This document shows, one piece after another, positions 28,330 to 38,508 of a DNA stretch of 40,334 nucleotides (within the stretch, counting starts at the first letter, position 1; each line of letters opens with the position of its first letter). The notes below the pieces were generated by a model. It searched no databases and was not told the origin of the DNA. It saw nothing but the letters and a program-made list of their open reading frames with translations. The position numbers were made by a program, and so were the translations under genes. The stretch is from contig JANYFA010000030.1 of assembly GCA_025362895.1 (NCBI GenBank), positions 1-40,334 of the forward strand, given 5' to 3'. Source of the stretch: Sphingomonadaceae bacterium (GTDB lineage: Bacteria; Pseudomonadota; Alphaproteobacteria; Sphingomonadales; Sphingomonadaceae).

Positions 28330-29001
28330 ATGATTACCGTCCACCATCTCAACGATTCGCGGTCGCAGCGCATCCTGTGGCTCTGCGAGGAACTTGGTGT
28401 CGGCTATGACATTAAATTTTATCAGCGCGATCTGACGACCAGCCTCGCACCCGCCGCGCTGAGCGCGGTCCACCCGCTCGGCAAATCACCGGTGATCGAA
28501 GACGGCAGCGTCACGATCGCCGAGTCGGGCGCGATTGTCGACTACCTGATCCGGCATCATGGTTATGGTGCATTCGCCCCTGAGCCAGGATCGACGCTGC
28601 ACGAGACCTATCTCGAATGGCTACATTTTGCCGAGGGATCGGCGATGCTGCCGTTCATGCTCAAGCTGTACACTGGTCGACTAGGTGCCGCCGCTGCACC
28701 GCTTCAGCCCCGGATCGATTCCCAGCTCGGATCGCACCTCGCCTTCTTCGATTCGGCACTCGGTGACAACGACTGGCTCGTCGGCAACACGCTGAGCGGT
28801 GCCGATATCATGATGTCGTTCGTCGCCGAGATCGCCGCAACAAGCGATGCGGCCGCTGCGTTTCCGCGCCTCGTCGACTATGCATATCGTATTCAGGTGC
28901 GACCAGCTTGGCAGGCCGCCCTCGCGCGTGGCGGACCGTACCGCTTTACGCTTCCTGACCGCTCGCCCAGCGCCGCGCCAGCGTCGGCCCCAGCAGGCTG
29001 A
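28330..29001 (+). CDS. Glutathione S-transferase family protein
   Basis: MITVHHLNDSRSQRILWLCEELGVGYDIKFYQRD, HPLGKSPVIEDGSVTIAESGAIVDYLI, NTLSGADIMMSF, RPAWQAALARGG. Confidence 0.9.
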   Translation: MITVHHLNDSRSQRILWLCEELGVGYDIKFYQRDLTTSLAPAALSAVHPLGKSPVIEDGSVTIAESGAIVDYLIRHHGYGAFAPEPGSTLHETYLEWLHFAEGSAMLPFMLKLYTGRLGAAAAPLQPRIDSQLGSHLAFFDSALGDNDWLVGNTLSGADIMMSFVAEIAATSDAAAAFPRLVDYAYRIQVRPAWQAALARGGPYRFTLPDRSPSAAPASAPAG

Positions 29002-29860
29002 GCCCAAGACCGCCGAGGATGAGCGCCTCGGCGGCCAACTTCCACCCAGGTAGCGGCTCGCCAAGCCACGCTGCGGCTGCGCTCATCCCGAATACAGGTA
29101 CGAGCAAAGACCACGGGGCGACCGCCACCGCCGGATAGCGGGTGAGCAGAAATCCCCAGGCACCGTAGCCGAACATAGTGTTGCCCACAGCCTGCCACCC
29201 GATCGCCGCCCAAGTGACCCATCCGGCATCGCGAACGCCTCCGACCATCGCGGGCCAGCCTTCGCGAACCAGCGACAGGACGAACAATGGCGGGACGGCA
29301 AACAGGCTGGCCCAGACGACATAGGCCAACATGTCGACACCGACGCTCCGGCGTTGAACCATGTTCCCGCAGCCCCACGCCAAGGCGGCACCGAGGACGA
29401 GGGCGATACCAGTTATCGAGGTTGCGCCGCCGGTGTGCGCCGCAATCACGCCAATGCCCCCAGCGCCGAGGGCGAGCGCGACAAGCTGGCCGAGCCGTAC
29501 CCGCTCGCCGCTCAGCCACACCGCCAGCCCAATGGTGAAAAACACCTGACTTTGAACCACAAGGCTGGCGAGCCCGGGCGCGATGCCTCCGGCAATTGCG
29601 ATGAACAACAGGCCGAACTGACCGACTCCGATCAGGATACCATAAAGCGCGAGCTGTATCAGGGGCACCGCCGGCCGCCGCAGAATGAAGACGCCGGGGA
29701 TCGCTGCAAAGGTGAAACGGAGTGTCGCAAACAGCAACGGCGGCAGATGTCCGAGTGCAAGCTTGATGACGACGAAGTTCGTTCCCCACACAGCAACGAT
29801 CGCCAGCGCCAGCAGCGCATGACGGGGAGGCAACGCGCCGCGCGCGACGTTAGCCGTCAT
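28946..29860 (-). CDS. EamA/DMT family transporter
   Basis: About 10 TM segments; ALAIVAVWGTNFVVIKLALGHLPPLLFATLRFTFAAIP, ALAWGCGNMVQRR. ATG overlaps MFS stop (ATGA 29857-29860). Confidence 0.9.
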   Translation of the reverse strand: MTANVARGALPPRHALLALAIVAVWGTNFVVIKLALGHLPPLLFATLRFTFAAIPGVFILRRPAVPLIQLALYGILIGVGQFGLLFIAIAGGIAPGLASLVVQSQVFFTIGLAVWLSGERVRLGQLVALALGAGGIGVIAAHTGGATSITGIALVLGAALAWGCGNMVQRRSVGVDMLAYVVWASLFAVPPLFVLSLVREGWPAMVGGVRDAGWVTWAAIGWQAVGNTMFGYGAWGFLLTRYPAVAVAPWSLLVPVFGMSAAAAWLGEPLPGWKLAAEALILGGLGLSLLGPTLARRWASGQEA

Positions 29861-31104
29861 CCGACAGGGATGCGGGGGCGGAGCGCAAGCCCATGAGCGA
29901 CAGCGGCAGTTCCGACGAGCGCAACCGCCATGACAATCGCCATCGGGCGCGGCGTACCGTCGTGAAAAGCACCGGCGATCGTGGCGGCAACCGCACCGAC
30001 AGCAAAGCTGGCCGAACCGATCAGCGCCGAGGTCGTGCCCGCGCGCAAGGGATCGACGCCGAGGGCACCGGCCGTCGCATTGGCTGCGATGAAGCCGAAC
30101 GACGACAAGGCGGCGAATAACAGCGCCAACATCACCCACTGAGCCGCGAAAAAGCTCGCGACGATTAAAAGGATCCCGGCAACCGCCCCGACAATCGACG
30201 CAGTACCGAGGACACGGTCACTGTCGTAGCGTGCCAGCAAGCTACGATTGACCTGGCTCGACCCGATCACGCCGACCGCAATCACGGCAAAGGCGATGGC
30301 GAAAGCACGCGGTGTGAAGCTGTACTGCGTAATCAGCAGATCGGGCGCCGTAGCGATATAAGTAAACAGTGACGCTCCATTGAGCGCCCCGGCAAGCAGA
30401 TAGCCGATCAGCCGCCGCTGCCGAAGAAGTCCGGCGAACGAGACGAACACCGACTCTCCTGCCGCCTGCGCTGCGGTGACCGCCGAGCGGCTTTCGGTCA
30501 GCCGTGTCGCAACAGCGATTGCAACGACGATTCCGGTTCCCGACAGTACGGCGAAGATGACACGCCAGCTGGCGAAGGTGATTAGCCACGCCCCAAGCGA
30601 CGGCGCGATAAGCGGCGCAACGCCAAGGACAAGCGTGAGCAGCGAGAAAATTCGCGCCGAATCCTGATGCCGGTAGCGGTCGCGAACGATCGCTCGCGTC
30701 ACGACCTGCCCGGCGCACGCGCCCAGCGCTTGCGCGAACCGCCCGGCAACCAGCCAGTCGATGGTGGGCGCAAACGCGCAGCCAAGAGAGGCAACCATGT
30801 AAATACCGAGGCCGACGAGCAGCGCGGGACGCCGGCCGAACCGATCCGACATCGGGCCATAGGCAATCTGACCGATCGCCATGCCGATGAAGAATGCCGA
30901 CATCGTACGCTGAACGGTTGCGGCGTCGACCACAAAGTCGCGCCCAATCGCCGGCAGGCTGGGCAAATACAGATCGATCGATAAAGCCCCGATCGCCGTC
31001 AGCGTCCCCAAGAGTATGATCGAGCCGAGCGTCGGGTGCGCGGGCGGTGCCATCAAGTGGGGCGCGGTGACTTGCGCCGTTCGGGCGTCGGGACTAGCGG
31101 TCAT
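29857..31104 (-). CDS. MFS transporter, Bcr/CflA drug-efflux type
   Basis: [72 protein letters not shown]; 12 TM-like. Confidence 0.9.
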   Translation of the reverse strand: MTASPDARTAQVTAPHLMAPPAHPTLGSIILLGTLTAIGALSIDLYLPSLPAIGRDFVVDAATVQRTMSAFFIGMAIGQIAYGPMSDRFGRRPALLVGLGIYMVASLGCAFAPTIDWLVAGRFAQALGACAGQVVTRAIVRDRYRHQDSARIFSLLTLVLGVAPLIAPSLGAWLITFASWRVIFAVLSGTGIVVAIAVATRLTESRSAVTAAQAAGESVFVSFAGLLRQRRLIGYLLAGALNGASLFTYIATAPDLLITQYSFTPRAFAIAFAVIAVGVIGSSQVNRSLLARYDSDRVLGTASIVGAVAGILLIVASFFAAQWVMLALLFAALSSFGFIAANATAGALGVDPLRAGTTSALIGSASFAVGAVAATIAGAFHDGTPRPMAIVMAVALVGTAAVAHGLALRPRIPVG

Positions 31105-31165
31105 GCCAACGCCTTACCGGCGATTGCTGCGCTGCAACAGCGCTTGTTTGGGGAGATCCGAGATT

Positions 31166-33211
31166 ATGTCCGCGATCAACACTGTGACCGACCTGACGGT
31201 CGACGATGATATCGGAGTCATCACGCTCAATTCGCCACCGGTCAACGCTCTGTCCGCCGATGTCCGTGACGGGCTTGCAGCGGCAATGGCCGCCGCCATC
31301 GCCGATCCGGCGGTCAAGGCGATCGTCCTTATCTGCGCGGGGCGCACCTTCATCGCCGGTGCCGATATTTCCGAATTCGGCAAGCCGCCGCGTGGTGCCT
31401 CGCTCCCCGATGTGCAGGCAGCGATCGAAGACAGTCCCAAGCCGGTCGTCGCTGCAATCCACGGCACTGCTCTGGGCGGCGGGCTCGAAGTTGCTCTCGT
31501 CGCGCACTTTCGCGTCGCTGTCGCCAATGCCAAGTTCGGCCTGCCCGAGGTCAAGCTCGGCCTGCTGCCCGGCGCCGGCGGAACGCAACGCCTGCCTCGC
31601 ATCGTCGGAGCGAAGGCAGCGCTTGAGATGGTCACGACGGGCAAGCCGATCGGGGCCAAGGCCGCCGCTGCCGCCGGGCTGATCGACGCGATCGTCGGCG
31701 ACCTCCGCACGGGCGCAGTGGCCTTTGCCCGCGATGCGGTCGCTCAGAACAAACCGCTGTCCAGGGTCCGCGACCGCACTGTCGATGGCGTCGAGCCGGG
31801 CATGTTCGACGCCTATCGCGCTGCCAACGCCAAGGCGTTTCGCGGCTTCGAAGCCCCGGAAGCCAATATCCAGTGTATCGAAGCAGCGGCGACGCTACCC
31901 TTCGACGACGGCATGGCGGTCGAGCGCAAACTGTTTACCGGCCTGATGATCGGGCTGCAATCAAAGGCGCAACGCTATGTGTTCTTTGCCGAGCGGCTCG
32001 CAAATAAAATCGAAGGGCTCGACCCCAACGCTCCCCTCCTTCCGGTAGCCAGCGTCGGTATCATCGGCGCGGGAACGATGGGCGGCGGCATTGCGATGAA
32101 TTTCCTCAACGCCGGCGTGCCGGTGACGATCGTCGAGACGAAGGCCGAGGCTCTCGACCGCGGCGTCGCGACGATCCGTAAGAACTATGAGAACACCGCC
32201 GCCAAGGGCCGTATGACCGCCGACGATGTCGCCGCGCGGATGGCGTTGCTGACACCCAGCCTCGACCTCGACAGCCTGTCCGCCGCCGACCTCATCATCG
32301 AGGCGGTTTTCGAGAACATGGCCATCAAGAAGGAGGTATTCGGCAAGCTCGACACCATCGCCAAGCCGGGTGCCATTCTCGCTTCCAATACGAGCTATCT
32401 GAACGTCGACGAGATCGCCGCCGCAACCACGCGACCCGAAAGCGTCGTGGGCCTGCATTTCTTTTCGCCTGCAAACGTCATGCGCCTTCTCGAAGTCGTG
32501 CGCGGCGCGAAGACCAGCGGTCAGGTCCTTGCCACCGCGATGGCAACGGGCAAGACGATCGGCAAGGTCGCGGTCGTTTCGGGGGTCTGCGACGGCTTCA
32601 TCGGCAACCGCATCCTGTCGCAGCGTCAGCAACAGGCCATGCAGTTGATCGTCGAAGGTGCGCTTCCCGCCGACATCGACCGCGTTCTGTTCGACTTCGG
32701 TTTCCCGATGGGGCCGTTCCAGATGTCCGACCTCGCCGGCCTCGATATCGGCTGGTCGGCAGAAACCTCGAAGGGCGTCACCATCCGCGACCGGCTATGC
32801 GAGGCGGGCTTGCGCGGTCAGAAGAACGGCCACGGCTTTTATGATTACGACGCGCAGCGTAACCGGACACCTTCTCCGGTCGCCGAGAAGATCATTCTCG
32901 ACTACGCCGCCGAGCGCGGTGTCAACCGTCGGCACATCGACGACGCCGAAATCCTCGAGCGTTGCCTATATCCGATGGTTAATGAGGGCGCGAAGATCCT
33001 CGCTGAGGGTATGGCGCAACGAGCGAGCGACATCGATATCGTCTGGCTGAACGGCTATGGCTGGCCGATCTATCGCGGTGGGCCGATGTTCTGGGCCGAT
33101 AGTGTCGGCCTGACGACAATCGTTGACAAACTGACGCACTACGGTATCGAACCCGCGCCGTTGCTGGTAAGTCTGGCGAGTGAGGGGAAAAGCTTTACGA
33201 ACGCTGCGTAA
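31166..33211 (+). CDS. Bifunctional enoyl-CoA hydratase/isomerase + 3-hydroxyacyl-CoA dehydrogenase (FadB/FadJ-like)
   Basis: N-terminal [41 protein letters not shown]; then [68 protein letters not shown]. Confidence 0.93.
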   Translation: MSAINTVTDLTVDDDIGVITLNSPPVNALSADVRDGLAAAMAAAIADPAVKAIVLICAGRTFIAGADISEFGKPPRGASLPDVQAAIEDSPKPVVAAIHGTALGGGLEVALVAHFRVAVANAKFGLPEVKLGLLPGAGGTQRLPRIVGAKAALEMVTTGKPIGAKAAAAAGLIDAIVGDLRTGAVAFARDAVAQNKPLSRVRDRTVDGVEPGMFDAYRAANAKAFRGFEAPEANIQCIEAAATLPFDDGMAVERKLFTGLMIGLQSKAQRYVFFAERLANKIEGLDPNAPLLPVASVGIIGAGTMGGGIAMNFLNAGVPVTIVETKAEALDRGVATIRKNYENTAAKGRMTADDVAARMALLTPSLDLDSLSAADLIIEAVFENMAIKKEVFGKLDTIAKPGAILASNTSYLNVDEIAAATTRPESVVGLHFFSPANVMRLLEVVRGAKTSGQVLATAMATGKTIGKVAVVSGVCDGFIGNRILSQRQQQAMQLIVEGALPADIDRVLFDFGFPMGPFQMSDLAGLDIGWSAETSKGVTIRDRLCEAGLRGQKNGHGFYDYDAQRNRTPSPVAEKIILDYAAERGVNRRHIDDAEILERCLYPMVNEGAKILAEGMAQRASDIDIVWLNGYGWPIYRGGPMFWADSVGLTTIVDKLTHYGIEPAPLLVSLASEGKSFTNAA

Positions 33212-33268
33212 CCTTTCGGGCTGCGGCTGCGTACCTACCTTCGTATCGATCAGCCGCCACGAGGGTTC

Positions 33269-33772
33269 ATGTCCGCAGTCAATCGCCGTTCATTCGTCAA
33301 TCTGGCTGCTGTCGCCGTTGTCGCGGTGCCGGCAGCACGAGTCCTATCGGGGCCGCATGGCAAAGCGGCCACCGAGCGTTTCGAAGTCACCCTGACCGAC
33401 GCGCAGTGGCACGCAAAATTATCACCCGCCGCCTTTGAGGTGTTGCGGCGAGAGGATACCGAGCGCGCGTTCACCTCGCCCCTCAACGACGAGCATCGCC
33501 GGGGCACGTTCGCCTGCGCCGGCTGCGCGCTGCCGTTATTTGCCAGCACGACCAAGTTTGACAGCGGGACCGGCTGGCCCAGTTTCTACGCGCCGCTGAC
33601 GAACGCAATTCGTACTCGCAACGACGGCTCGCTCGGCATCTCCCGAACCGAGGTTCACTGTTGCCGTTGTAGCGGGCATCTCGGCCATGTGTTCGATGAC
33701 GGGCCGCGGCCGACTGGTTTGCGTTACTGCATGAACGGCGTCGCGATGACGTTCGCCCCCGCCAAAGCCTGA
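33269..33772 (+). CDS. msrB: Methionine-R-sulfoxide reductase, likely Tat-exported
   Basis: NRRSFVNLAAVAVVAVPAARV leader; CAGC and CCRCSGH zinc motifs; TGWPSFYAPL; GLRYCMNGVAMTF. Confidence 0.93.
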   Translation: MSAVNRRSFVNLAAVAVVAVPAARVLSGPHGKAATERFEVTLTDAQWHAKLSPAAFEVLRREDTERAFTSPLNDEHRRGTFACAGCALPLFASTTKFDSGTGWPSFYAPLTNAIRTRNDGSLGISRTEVHCCRCSGHLGHVFDDGPRPTGLRYCMNGVAMTFAPAKA

Positions 33773-33784
33773 GTGGAGTTTGTG

Positions 33785-34462
33785 ATGAAGACCCTGACCC
33801 TGTCCGCCGTGGCCGCCGCAGCCGCAGTCACTGCTTTTGCCGGTCATGCCAGCGGCGCCGCGGAAGCGATGAGAGTTGTCCGCGCACCCGCCTTCGAACT
33901 GCCCGCGGCCACGGCGCGAGGCGTCGCAGTCTTTGCCGGGGGTTGTTTCTGGGGCCTTGAAGGCGTCTTCGAGCACGTCGCTGGCGTCAAGTCGGTGACA
34001 TCGGGCTATGCCGGTGGTGCGGCAGCGACAGCGCATTACGAGATTGTCGGGACTAGTCTGACGGGCCATGCCGAGGCCGTGCGGATCGTCTATGATCCCG
34101 CCAAGATCAGCTTCGGAACGCTGCTTCGCGTCTATTTCTCGGTGGCGACGGACCCGACGCAGCTCAACCATCAGGAGCCCGACGACGGCACTCAGTATCG
34201 GGGTACCGTCTTCGCACAATCACCCGCGCAGGCCGAGGTGACGACGAAGTATATCGCTCAGCTCAACGCTACGAAGGCGTTCGCTCAGCCGGTGGTGACC
34301 ACCGTAGAGAGTGGAAAGCCATTCTATGCGGCGGAGGGCTACCACCAAAACTTCCTCGCCCGTAACCCGACTTATCCATATATCGTCTATAACGACCTGC
34401 CGAAAGTTACGGCGCTGAAGCGGTTTTTTCCCACATTATATCGTGACAAGCCAATGGCTTAG
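33785..34462 (+). CDS. msrA: Peptide-methionine (S)-S-oxide reductase, exported
   Basis: MKTLTLSAVAAAAAVTAFAGHASG signal; AVFAGGCFWGLEGVFEHVAGVKSVTSGYAGG, HAEAVRIVYDP, DPTQLNHQEPDDGTQYRGTVF, EGYHQNFLARNP. Confidence 0.94.
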   Translation: MKTLTLSAVAAAAAVTAFAGHASGAAEAMRVVRAPAFELPAATARGVAVFAGGCFWGLEGVFEHVAGVKSVTSGYAGGAAATAHYEIVGTSLTGHAEAVRIVYDPAKISFGTLLRVYFSVATDPTQLNHQEPDDGTQYRGTVFAQSPAQAEVTTKYIAQLNATKAFAQPVVTTVESGKPFYAAEGYHQNFLARNPTYPYIVYNDLPKVTALKRFFPTLYRDKPMA

Positions 34463-34487
34463 TTGCCATAGCTAATGTATTACTGCA

Positions 34488-34517
34488 CGGGTTAACGCTC
34501 CACTGAGAGTTAACCCG
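34488..34517. terminator. Hairpin between convergent msrA and clpX
   Basis: CGGGTTAAC-(12 nt with CTC/GAG)-GTTAACCCG, perfect 9-bp inverted repeat. Confidence 0.6.
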
Positions 34518-34566
34518 ACCAACCGTGTCCCGCTCCTCGGCGTCCACCACAGCCCTTGAGCGGCGG

Positions 34567-35820
34567 CTAAGCGCTCGCCGCCTCGTTGGCGAACACCCGT
34601 ACCGGCTCTTTCGTCCCGCCGACGACATCCTTGTCGACGACAACCTCGTCGACACCGTCCATGCCGGGAAGCTCGAACATCGTATCGAGCAGGATCGACT
34701 CCATGATCGAGCGCAACCCCCGCGCGCCGGTCTTGCGTTCGATCGCGCGTTTGGCGATCGCCGCAAGGGCATCGGTGGTGAAGGTCAGCTTGACGCCCTC
34801 CATCTCGAACAGGCGCGCATACTGCTTCGACAGCGCGTTCTTCGGATCGACGAGGATCTTGATCAGCGCACTCTCGTCAAGGTCTTCGAGCGTGGCGATG
34901 ACCGGAAGACGGCCAATGAATTCGGGAATCAGCCCGAATTTGAGCAGATCCTCGGGCTCGCACTGGCGGAGCATCGCGCCGGTGCGGCGCTCGTCGGGGG
35001 CAGCAACATGCGCGCCGAATCCGATCGACTTGCCCTGGAGACGGTCGCCGATGATCCGCTCAAGACCGTTGAACGCACCGCCGCAGACGAACAGGATGTT
35101 CGTCGTGTCGACCTGCAGGAACTCCTGCTGCGGATGTTTGCGTCCGCCCTGCGGGGGAACGCTTGCGGTTGTCCCCTCCATGATCTTCAGCAAGGCCTGC
35201 TGGACGCCCTCGCCTGACACGTCGCGGGTGATCGACGGATTGTCGGCCTTACGGCTGATCTTGTCGATCTCGTCGATGTAGACGATGCCGCGCTGCGCCC
35301 GCTCGACGTTGTAATCAGACGCCTGGAGCAATTTGAGAATGATGTTCTCGACATCCTCGCCGACGTAACCGGCCTCGGTCAGCGTGGTCGCGTCCGCCAT
35401 TGTGAACGGCACGTCGAGGAAGCGCGCAAGGGTCTGCGCGAGCAGCGTCTTGCCGCAGCCGGTAGGACCGACGAGCAGGATGTTCGATTTGGCGAGCTCG
35501 ACCTCGGCCCCCTTGGCACCGTGGTTCAGACGCTTGTAGTGATTATGGACCGCGACCGACAGGACACGCTTGGCGTGCTGCTGGCCGATGACATAATCGT
35601 CGAGGTGCTTGCAGATTTCGCGCGGAGTCGGAACGCCGTCCTTGGTCTTGACCAGCGCGGTCTTGGTTTCCTCGCGAATGATATCGTTGCACAGCTCGAC
35701 GCACTCGTCGCAGATGAACACCGTCGGACCCGCAATCAGTTTGCGGACCTCGTGCTGCGACTTGCCGCAGAACGAGCAATAAAGAGTGTTCTTCGAGTCC
35801 CCGCCATCCAACTTAGGCAT
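34567..35820 (-). CDS. clpX: ATP-dependent Clp protease ATP-binding subunit ClpX
   Basis: Zinc-binding [88 protein letters not shown]. Confidence 0.97.
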   Translation of the reverse strand: MPKLDGGDSKNTLYCSFCGKSQHEVRKLIAGPTVFICDECVELCNDIIREETKTALVKTKDGVPTPREICKHLDDYVIGQQHAKRVLSVAVHNHYKRLNHGAKGAEVELAKSNILLVGPTGCGKTLLAQTLARFLDVPFTMADATTLTEAGYVGEDVENIILKLLQASDYNVERAQRGIVYIDEIDKISRKADNPSITRDVSGEGVQQALLKIMEGTTASVPPQGGRKHPQQEFLQVDTTNILFVCGGAFNGLERIIGDRLQGKSIGFGAHVAAPDERRTGAMLRQCEPEDLLKFGLIPEFIGRLPVIATLEDLDESALIKILVDPKNALSKQYARLFEMEGVKLTFTTDALAAIAKRAIERKTGARGLRSIMESILLDTMFELPGMDGVDEVVVDKDVVGGTKEPVRVFANEAASA

Positions 35821-35881
35821 GAGAATCCTTTCGTGCGCCTTCAGCGCAATCTAGCGGGATACCGCAACACGGCAAGCCCGT

Positions 35882-35903
35882 GATCGTGACCAGCGTCACG
35901 ATC
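35882..35903. promoter_or_regulatory. Palindrome in clpP-clpX intergenic region
   Basis: GATCGTGAC-CAGC-GTCACGATC, perfect 9-bp arms, 4-nt centre. Confidence 0.45.
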
Positions 35904-35934
35904 GTGTCATAATAACCGCAACGGATCGCGAATG

Positions 35935-36579
35935 TCACGCCGCGCGCAGGGCCTCGCCCTCGGTCGGCGTCGGGCGCTTCTCGGTGACTTCGTCGATAAG
36001 GCCGAAGACCTTGGCTTCATCGGCCGACAGAAACTTGTCACGCTCCATCGCGCGTTCGATAACGTCGAGGGTCTGGCCGGTGTGCTTGACGTATAGCTCG
36101 TTCATCGCATGCCGGACGCGGAGGATTTCCTTCGCCTGAATCTCAATGTCGGTCGCCTGCCCCTGGGCACCTCCCGATGGCTGGTGAACCATGATGCGCG
36201 CGTTCTTCAGCGCGACGCGCATACCCGGCTCGCCGGCGGCAAGCAGAAAGCTGCCCATCGACGCTGCCTGACCGATGCAAACCGTTCCGACCTTGGGACG
36301 GATATATTGCATCGTGTCATAGATCGCCATGCCCGCCGTAATCACCCCGCCCGGCGAGTTAATGTACATGAAGATGTCTTTCTTCGGGTTTTCAGACTCG
36401 AGGAACAGCAGCTGGGCCACGATGACCGCCGACATGTAATCCTCGACTTGGCCCGTCACGAAGATGATACGCTCGCGGAGCAAGCGTGAGTAGATGTCGA
36501 ACGACCGCTCGCCGCGGTTCGACTGCTCGATAACGATCGGCACGAGGCCGGCAACAAGGTCGTGGTGATCGCGGGACAT
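35935..36579 (-). CDS. clpP: ATP-dependent Clp protease proteolytic subunit
   Basis: [88 protein letters not shown]. Confidence 0.97.
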   Translation of the reverse strand: MSRDHHDLVAGLVPIVIEQSNRGERSFDIYSRLLRERIIFVTGQVEDYMSAVIVAQLLFLESENPKKDIFMYINSPGGVITAGMAIYDTMQYIRPKVGTVCIGQAASMGSFLLAAGEPGMRVALKNARIMVHQPSGGAQGQATDIEIQAKEILRVRHAMNELYVKHTGQTLDVIERAMERDKFLSADEAKVFGLIDEVTEKRPTPTEGEALRAA

Positions 36580-36736
36580 GCGGGCTCCGTGGGGCGAGTG
36601 GCGTGACGGTAACATCGGCGTGAAGCGCGAACGGTTCAACCCCCCGGCGCTGGGACCGCGAAGATGAACAACTTAACGAAGTTCACGCCTACGCACCCAT
36701 TTCGGCGGGACCGAAACCCCGCCTTTGACCATTATC

Positions 36737-38290
36737 TCAAGCGGCGGGCGCAGCCTTCTTCGCCCGTGGCTTTCGTTCCGAGGCCGAAGCGTCCGGAGCG
36801 ACTGCCGCTGGCGGTTCGGTCGGGGCGGCCGGTACCGCGTTTGGAGCTGCGTCGACGGCGGCGACCTTCTTCGCACGCGGCTTCTTGGCCGGTGCCGCCA
36901 CCGGCGCAGCATGCGCGGCATGGTCGTGACCATGATCGCAATCGGGGCCATGCACGTGACCGCCCGGCGTCTCGTCGTCGCTTTCGATCTCCGCCTGAAG
37001 CGCCTCGCGCGTCACCGTCCGTTCGGTCACGACCGCCTTGCTCAGCAGGAAATCGACGACCTTGTCCTCGTACAACGGGGCGCGAAGCTGGGCCGCCGCC
37101 ATCGTGTTTTCCTGGAAGTATTTGACGACCTGCGGCTGCTCGGCCTGGCTGTACTTCGCGGCCTCCTGCCCGATCAGGCGGTTCATCTCGGGCTGGGTGA
37201 TGGCGACGCCGTTTACCTGGCCGATTTCGGACAGCAGCAGTCCGAGGCGGACGCGACGTTCGGCGATGCGACGATATTCTGCGCGCTCCTCCTCGCGCTT
37301 GGTGTCGTCGGTCGACACCTCGCCTTCGGCTTCGACCTGCTGCCAGATCGCGTCGAACTCGGCATCGACCATCGACGTCGGCACCGCGAAGTCATGCGCG
37401 CCGGCGAGAGTATCGAGCAATTTACGCTTCATGTGGGTGCGCGTCATCGTCGCCAGCTCGGCGGCGACCTGATCGCTCAGGATTTCGCGCAGCGCCGCGA
37501 TGCTATCGATTCCGAACTTCTTGGCGAACTCGTCGTCGAGCGTGGCGGTTTCGGGAATGTCGATCCCGCTCACCGTAACTGCGAACTCGGCGGCGCGACC
37601 GGCGAGATAGGCGACATTATAATCGGCGGGGAAGTTAACCTTGACCGTGCGGTGATCGCCGACCTTGGCCCCGATCAACTGGTCTTCGAAGCCGGGAATG
37701 AGCTGCCCCGAGCCGATGACGACGCGCATCCCTTCGCCCTTGCCGCCGTCGAATGCCTCGCCGTCGACCGTGCCTACGAAGTCGATGACCAGCGAATCGG
37801 CGGTAGCCGCGACATGGCCGTCGGTTGCGGGCACGAAGCCACGCGCCTGTTCGGCGAGACGGGCGACGGCGATGTCGATAGCGGCGTCGTCGACGGGGAC
37901 GACAAGTTTGTCGAGGGCGATGTCATCGATCGCAGGGGTCGCGATCACCGGCAGCACTTCGACCGCAACGGTGAACTCGACATCGTGGCCAGCGACCGGA
38001 GGCGCGGCGAGGTCGATCCGCGGCTGCATCGCGGGACGCAGGTTATGGTCGGCGATCAACTGCTGCATCCCGGCCTGGACCGCTTCCTGCAGCGCATCAT
38101 TGAGCAGCTGGGGGCCGTGCATCTTGCGGACGAGGTTCAACGGGACTTTTCCGGGGCGGAAGCCGGGCATCCGCACTTGCGCCGCGACCTTGCCGAGCTG
38201 CGCGTCGACGCGAGCGTCGAGGTCGGCGGCGGGCACGTGCACGCTATATTCGCGCTTCAGGCCTTCGTTCAACGTCTCGGCGATACGCAT
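36737..38290 (-). CDS. tig: Trigger factor with His-rich and Ala/Lys/Pro-rich C-terminal tail
   Basis: MRIAETLNEGLKREYSVHVPAADLDARVDAQLGKVAAQVRMPGFRPGKVPLNLVRKMHG; PPIase region DSLVIDFVGTVDGEAFDGGKGEGMRVVIGSGQLIPGFEDQLIGAKVGD. Confidence 0.95.
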   Translation of the reverse strand: MRIAETLNEGLKREYSVHVPAADLDARVDAQLGKVAAQVRMPGFRPGKVPLNLVRKMHGPQLLNDALQEAVQAGMQQLIADHNLRPAMQPRIDLAAPPVAGHDVEFTVAVEVLPVIATPAIDDIALDKLVVPVDDAAIDIAVARLAEQARGFVPATDGHVAATADSLVIDFVGTVDGEAFDGGKGEGMRVVIGSGQLIPGFEDQLIGAKVGDHRTVKVNFPADYNVAYLAGRAAEFAVTVSGIDIPETATLDDEFAKKFGIDSIAALREILSDQVAAELATMTRTHMKRKLLDTLAGAHDFAVPTSMVDAEFDAIWQQVEAEGEVSTDDTKREEERAEYRRIAERRVRLGLLLSEIGQVNGVAITQPEMNRLIGQEAAKYSQAEQPQVVKYFQENTMAAAQLRAPLYEDKVVDFLLSKAVVTERTVTREALQAEIESDDETPGGHVHGPDCDHGHDHAAHAAPVAAPAKKPRAKKVAAVDAAPNAVPAAPTEPPAAVAPDASASERKPRAKKAAPAA

Positions 38291-38318
38291 GGTCGGTCTT
38301 TCTTGAGAAGCGTCGGCA

Positions 38319-38402
38319 TGGTGCGGGCGAAGGGACTCGAACCCCCACATCTCACGATACTGGTACCTAAAACCAGCGCGTCTACCATTCCGCCACGCCC
38401 GC
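38319..38402 (-). tRNA. tRNA-Leu (anticodon TAG/UAG)
   Basis: Minus strand GCGGGCGTGGCGGAATGGTAGACGCGCTGGTTTTAGGTACCAGTATCGTGAGATGTGGGGGTTCGAGTCCCTTCGCCCGCACCA; class II, anticodon TAG, CCA encoded. Confidence 0.95.
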
Positions 38403-38416
38403 GAGGGAAGCGCGGG

Positions 38417-38444
38417 CTTATAGCAGGGGGGGACGCGGGTGCAA
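38417..38444 (-). promoter_or_regulatory. Candidate sigma70 promoter for tRNA-Leu (possibly also tig)
   Basis: Minus strand TTGCAC (38444-38439)-N16-TATAAG (38422-38417), extended -10 TGCTATAAG, just upstream of the tRNA 5' end. Confidence 0.6.
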
Positions 38445-38508
38445 GGACGTGCGAGAGAAGGACGGCGGCGACATTGACTGCGCCCCGTAGCAACCGAAAG
38501 TTCTGCCC

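Noticed and set aside
23441-36680. Shared 15-mer CTTCGTTAAGTTGTT (about 23441-23455 plus; 36666-36680 minus)
   Set aside because: One inverted 15-bp match is about what chance predicts in a 40-kb window, and no surrounding similarity extends it.
36704-36723. GGCGGG-N8-CCCGCC hairpin as a firm terminator after tig
   Set aside because: Short stem, no T-tract, and an alternative TTTCGG-CGGGA-CCGAAA pairing; evidence too weak to call.
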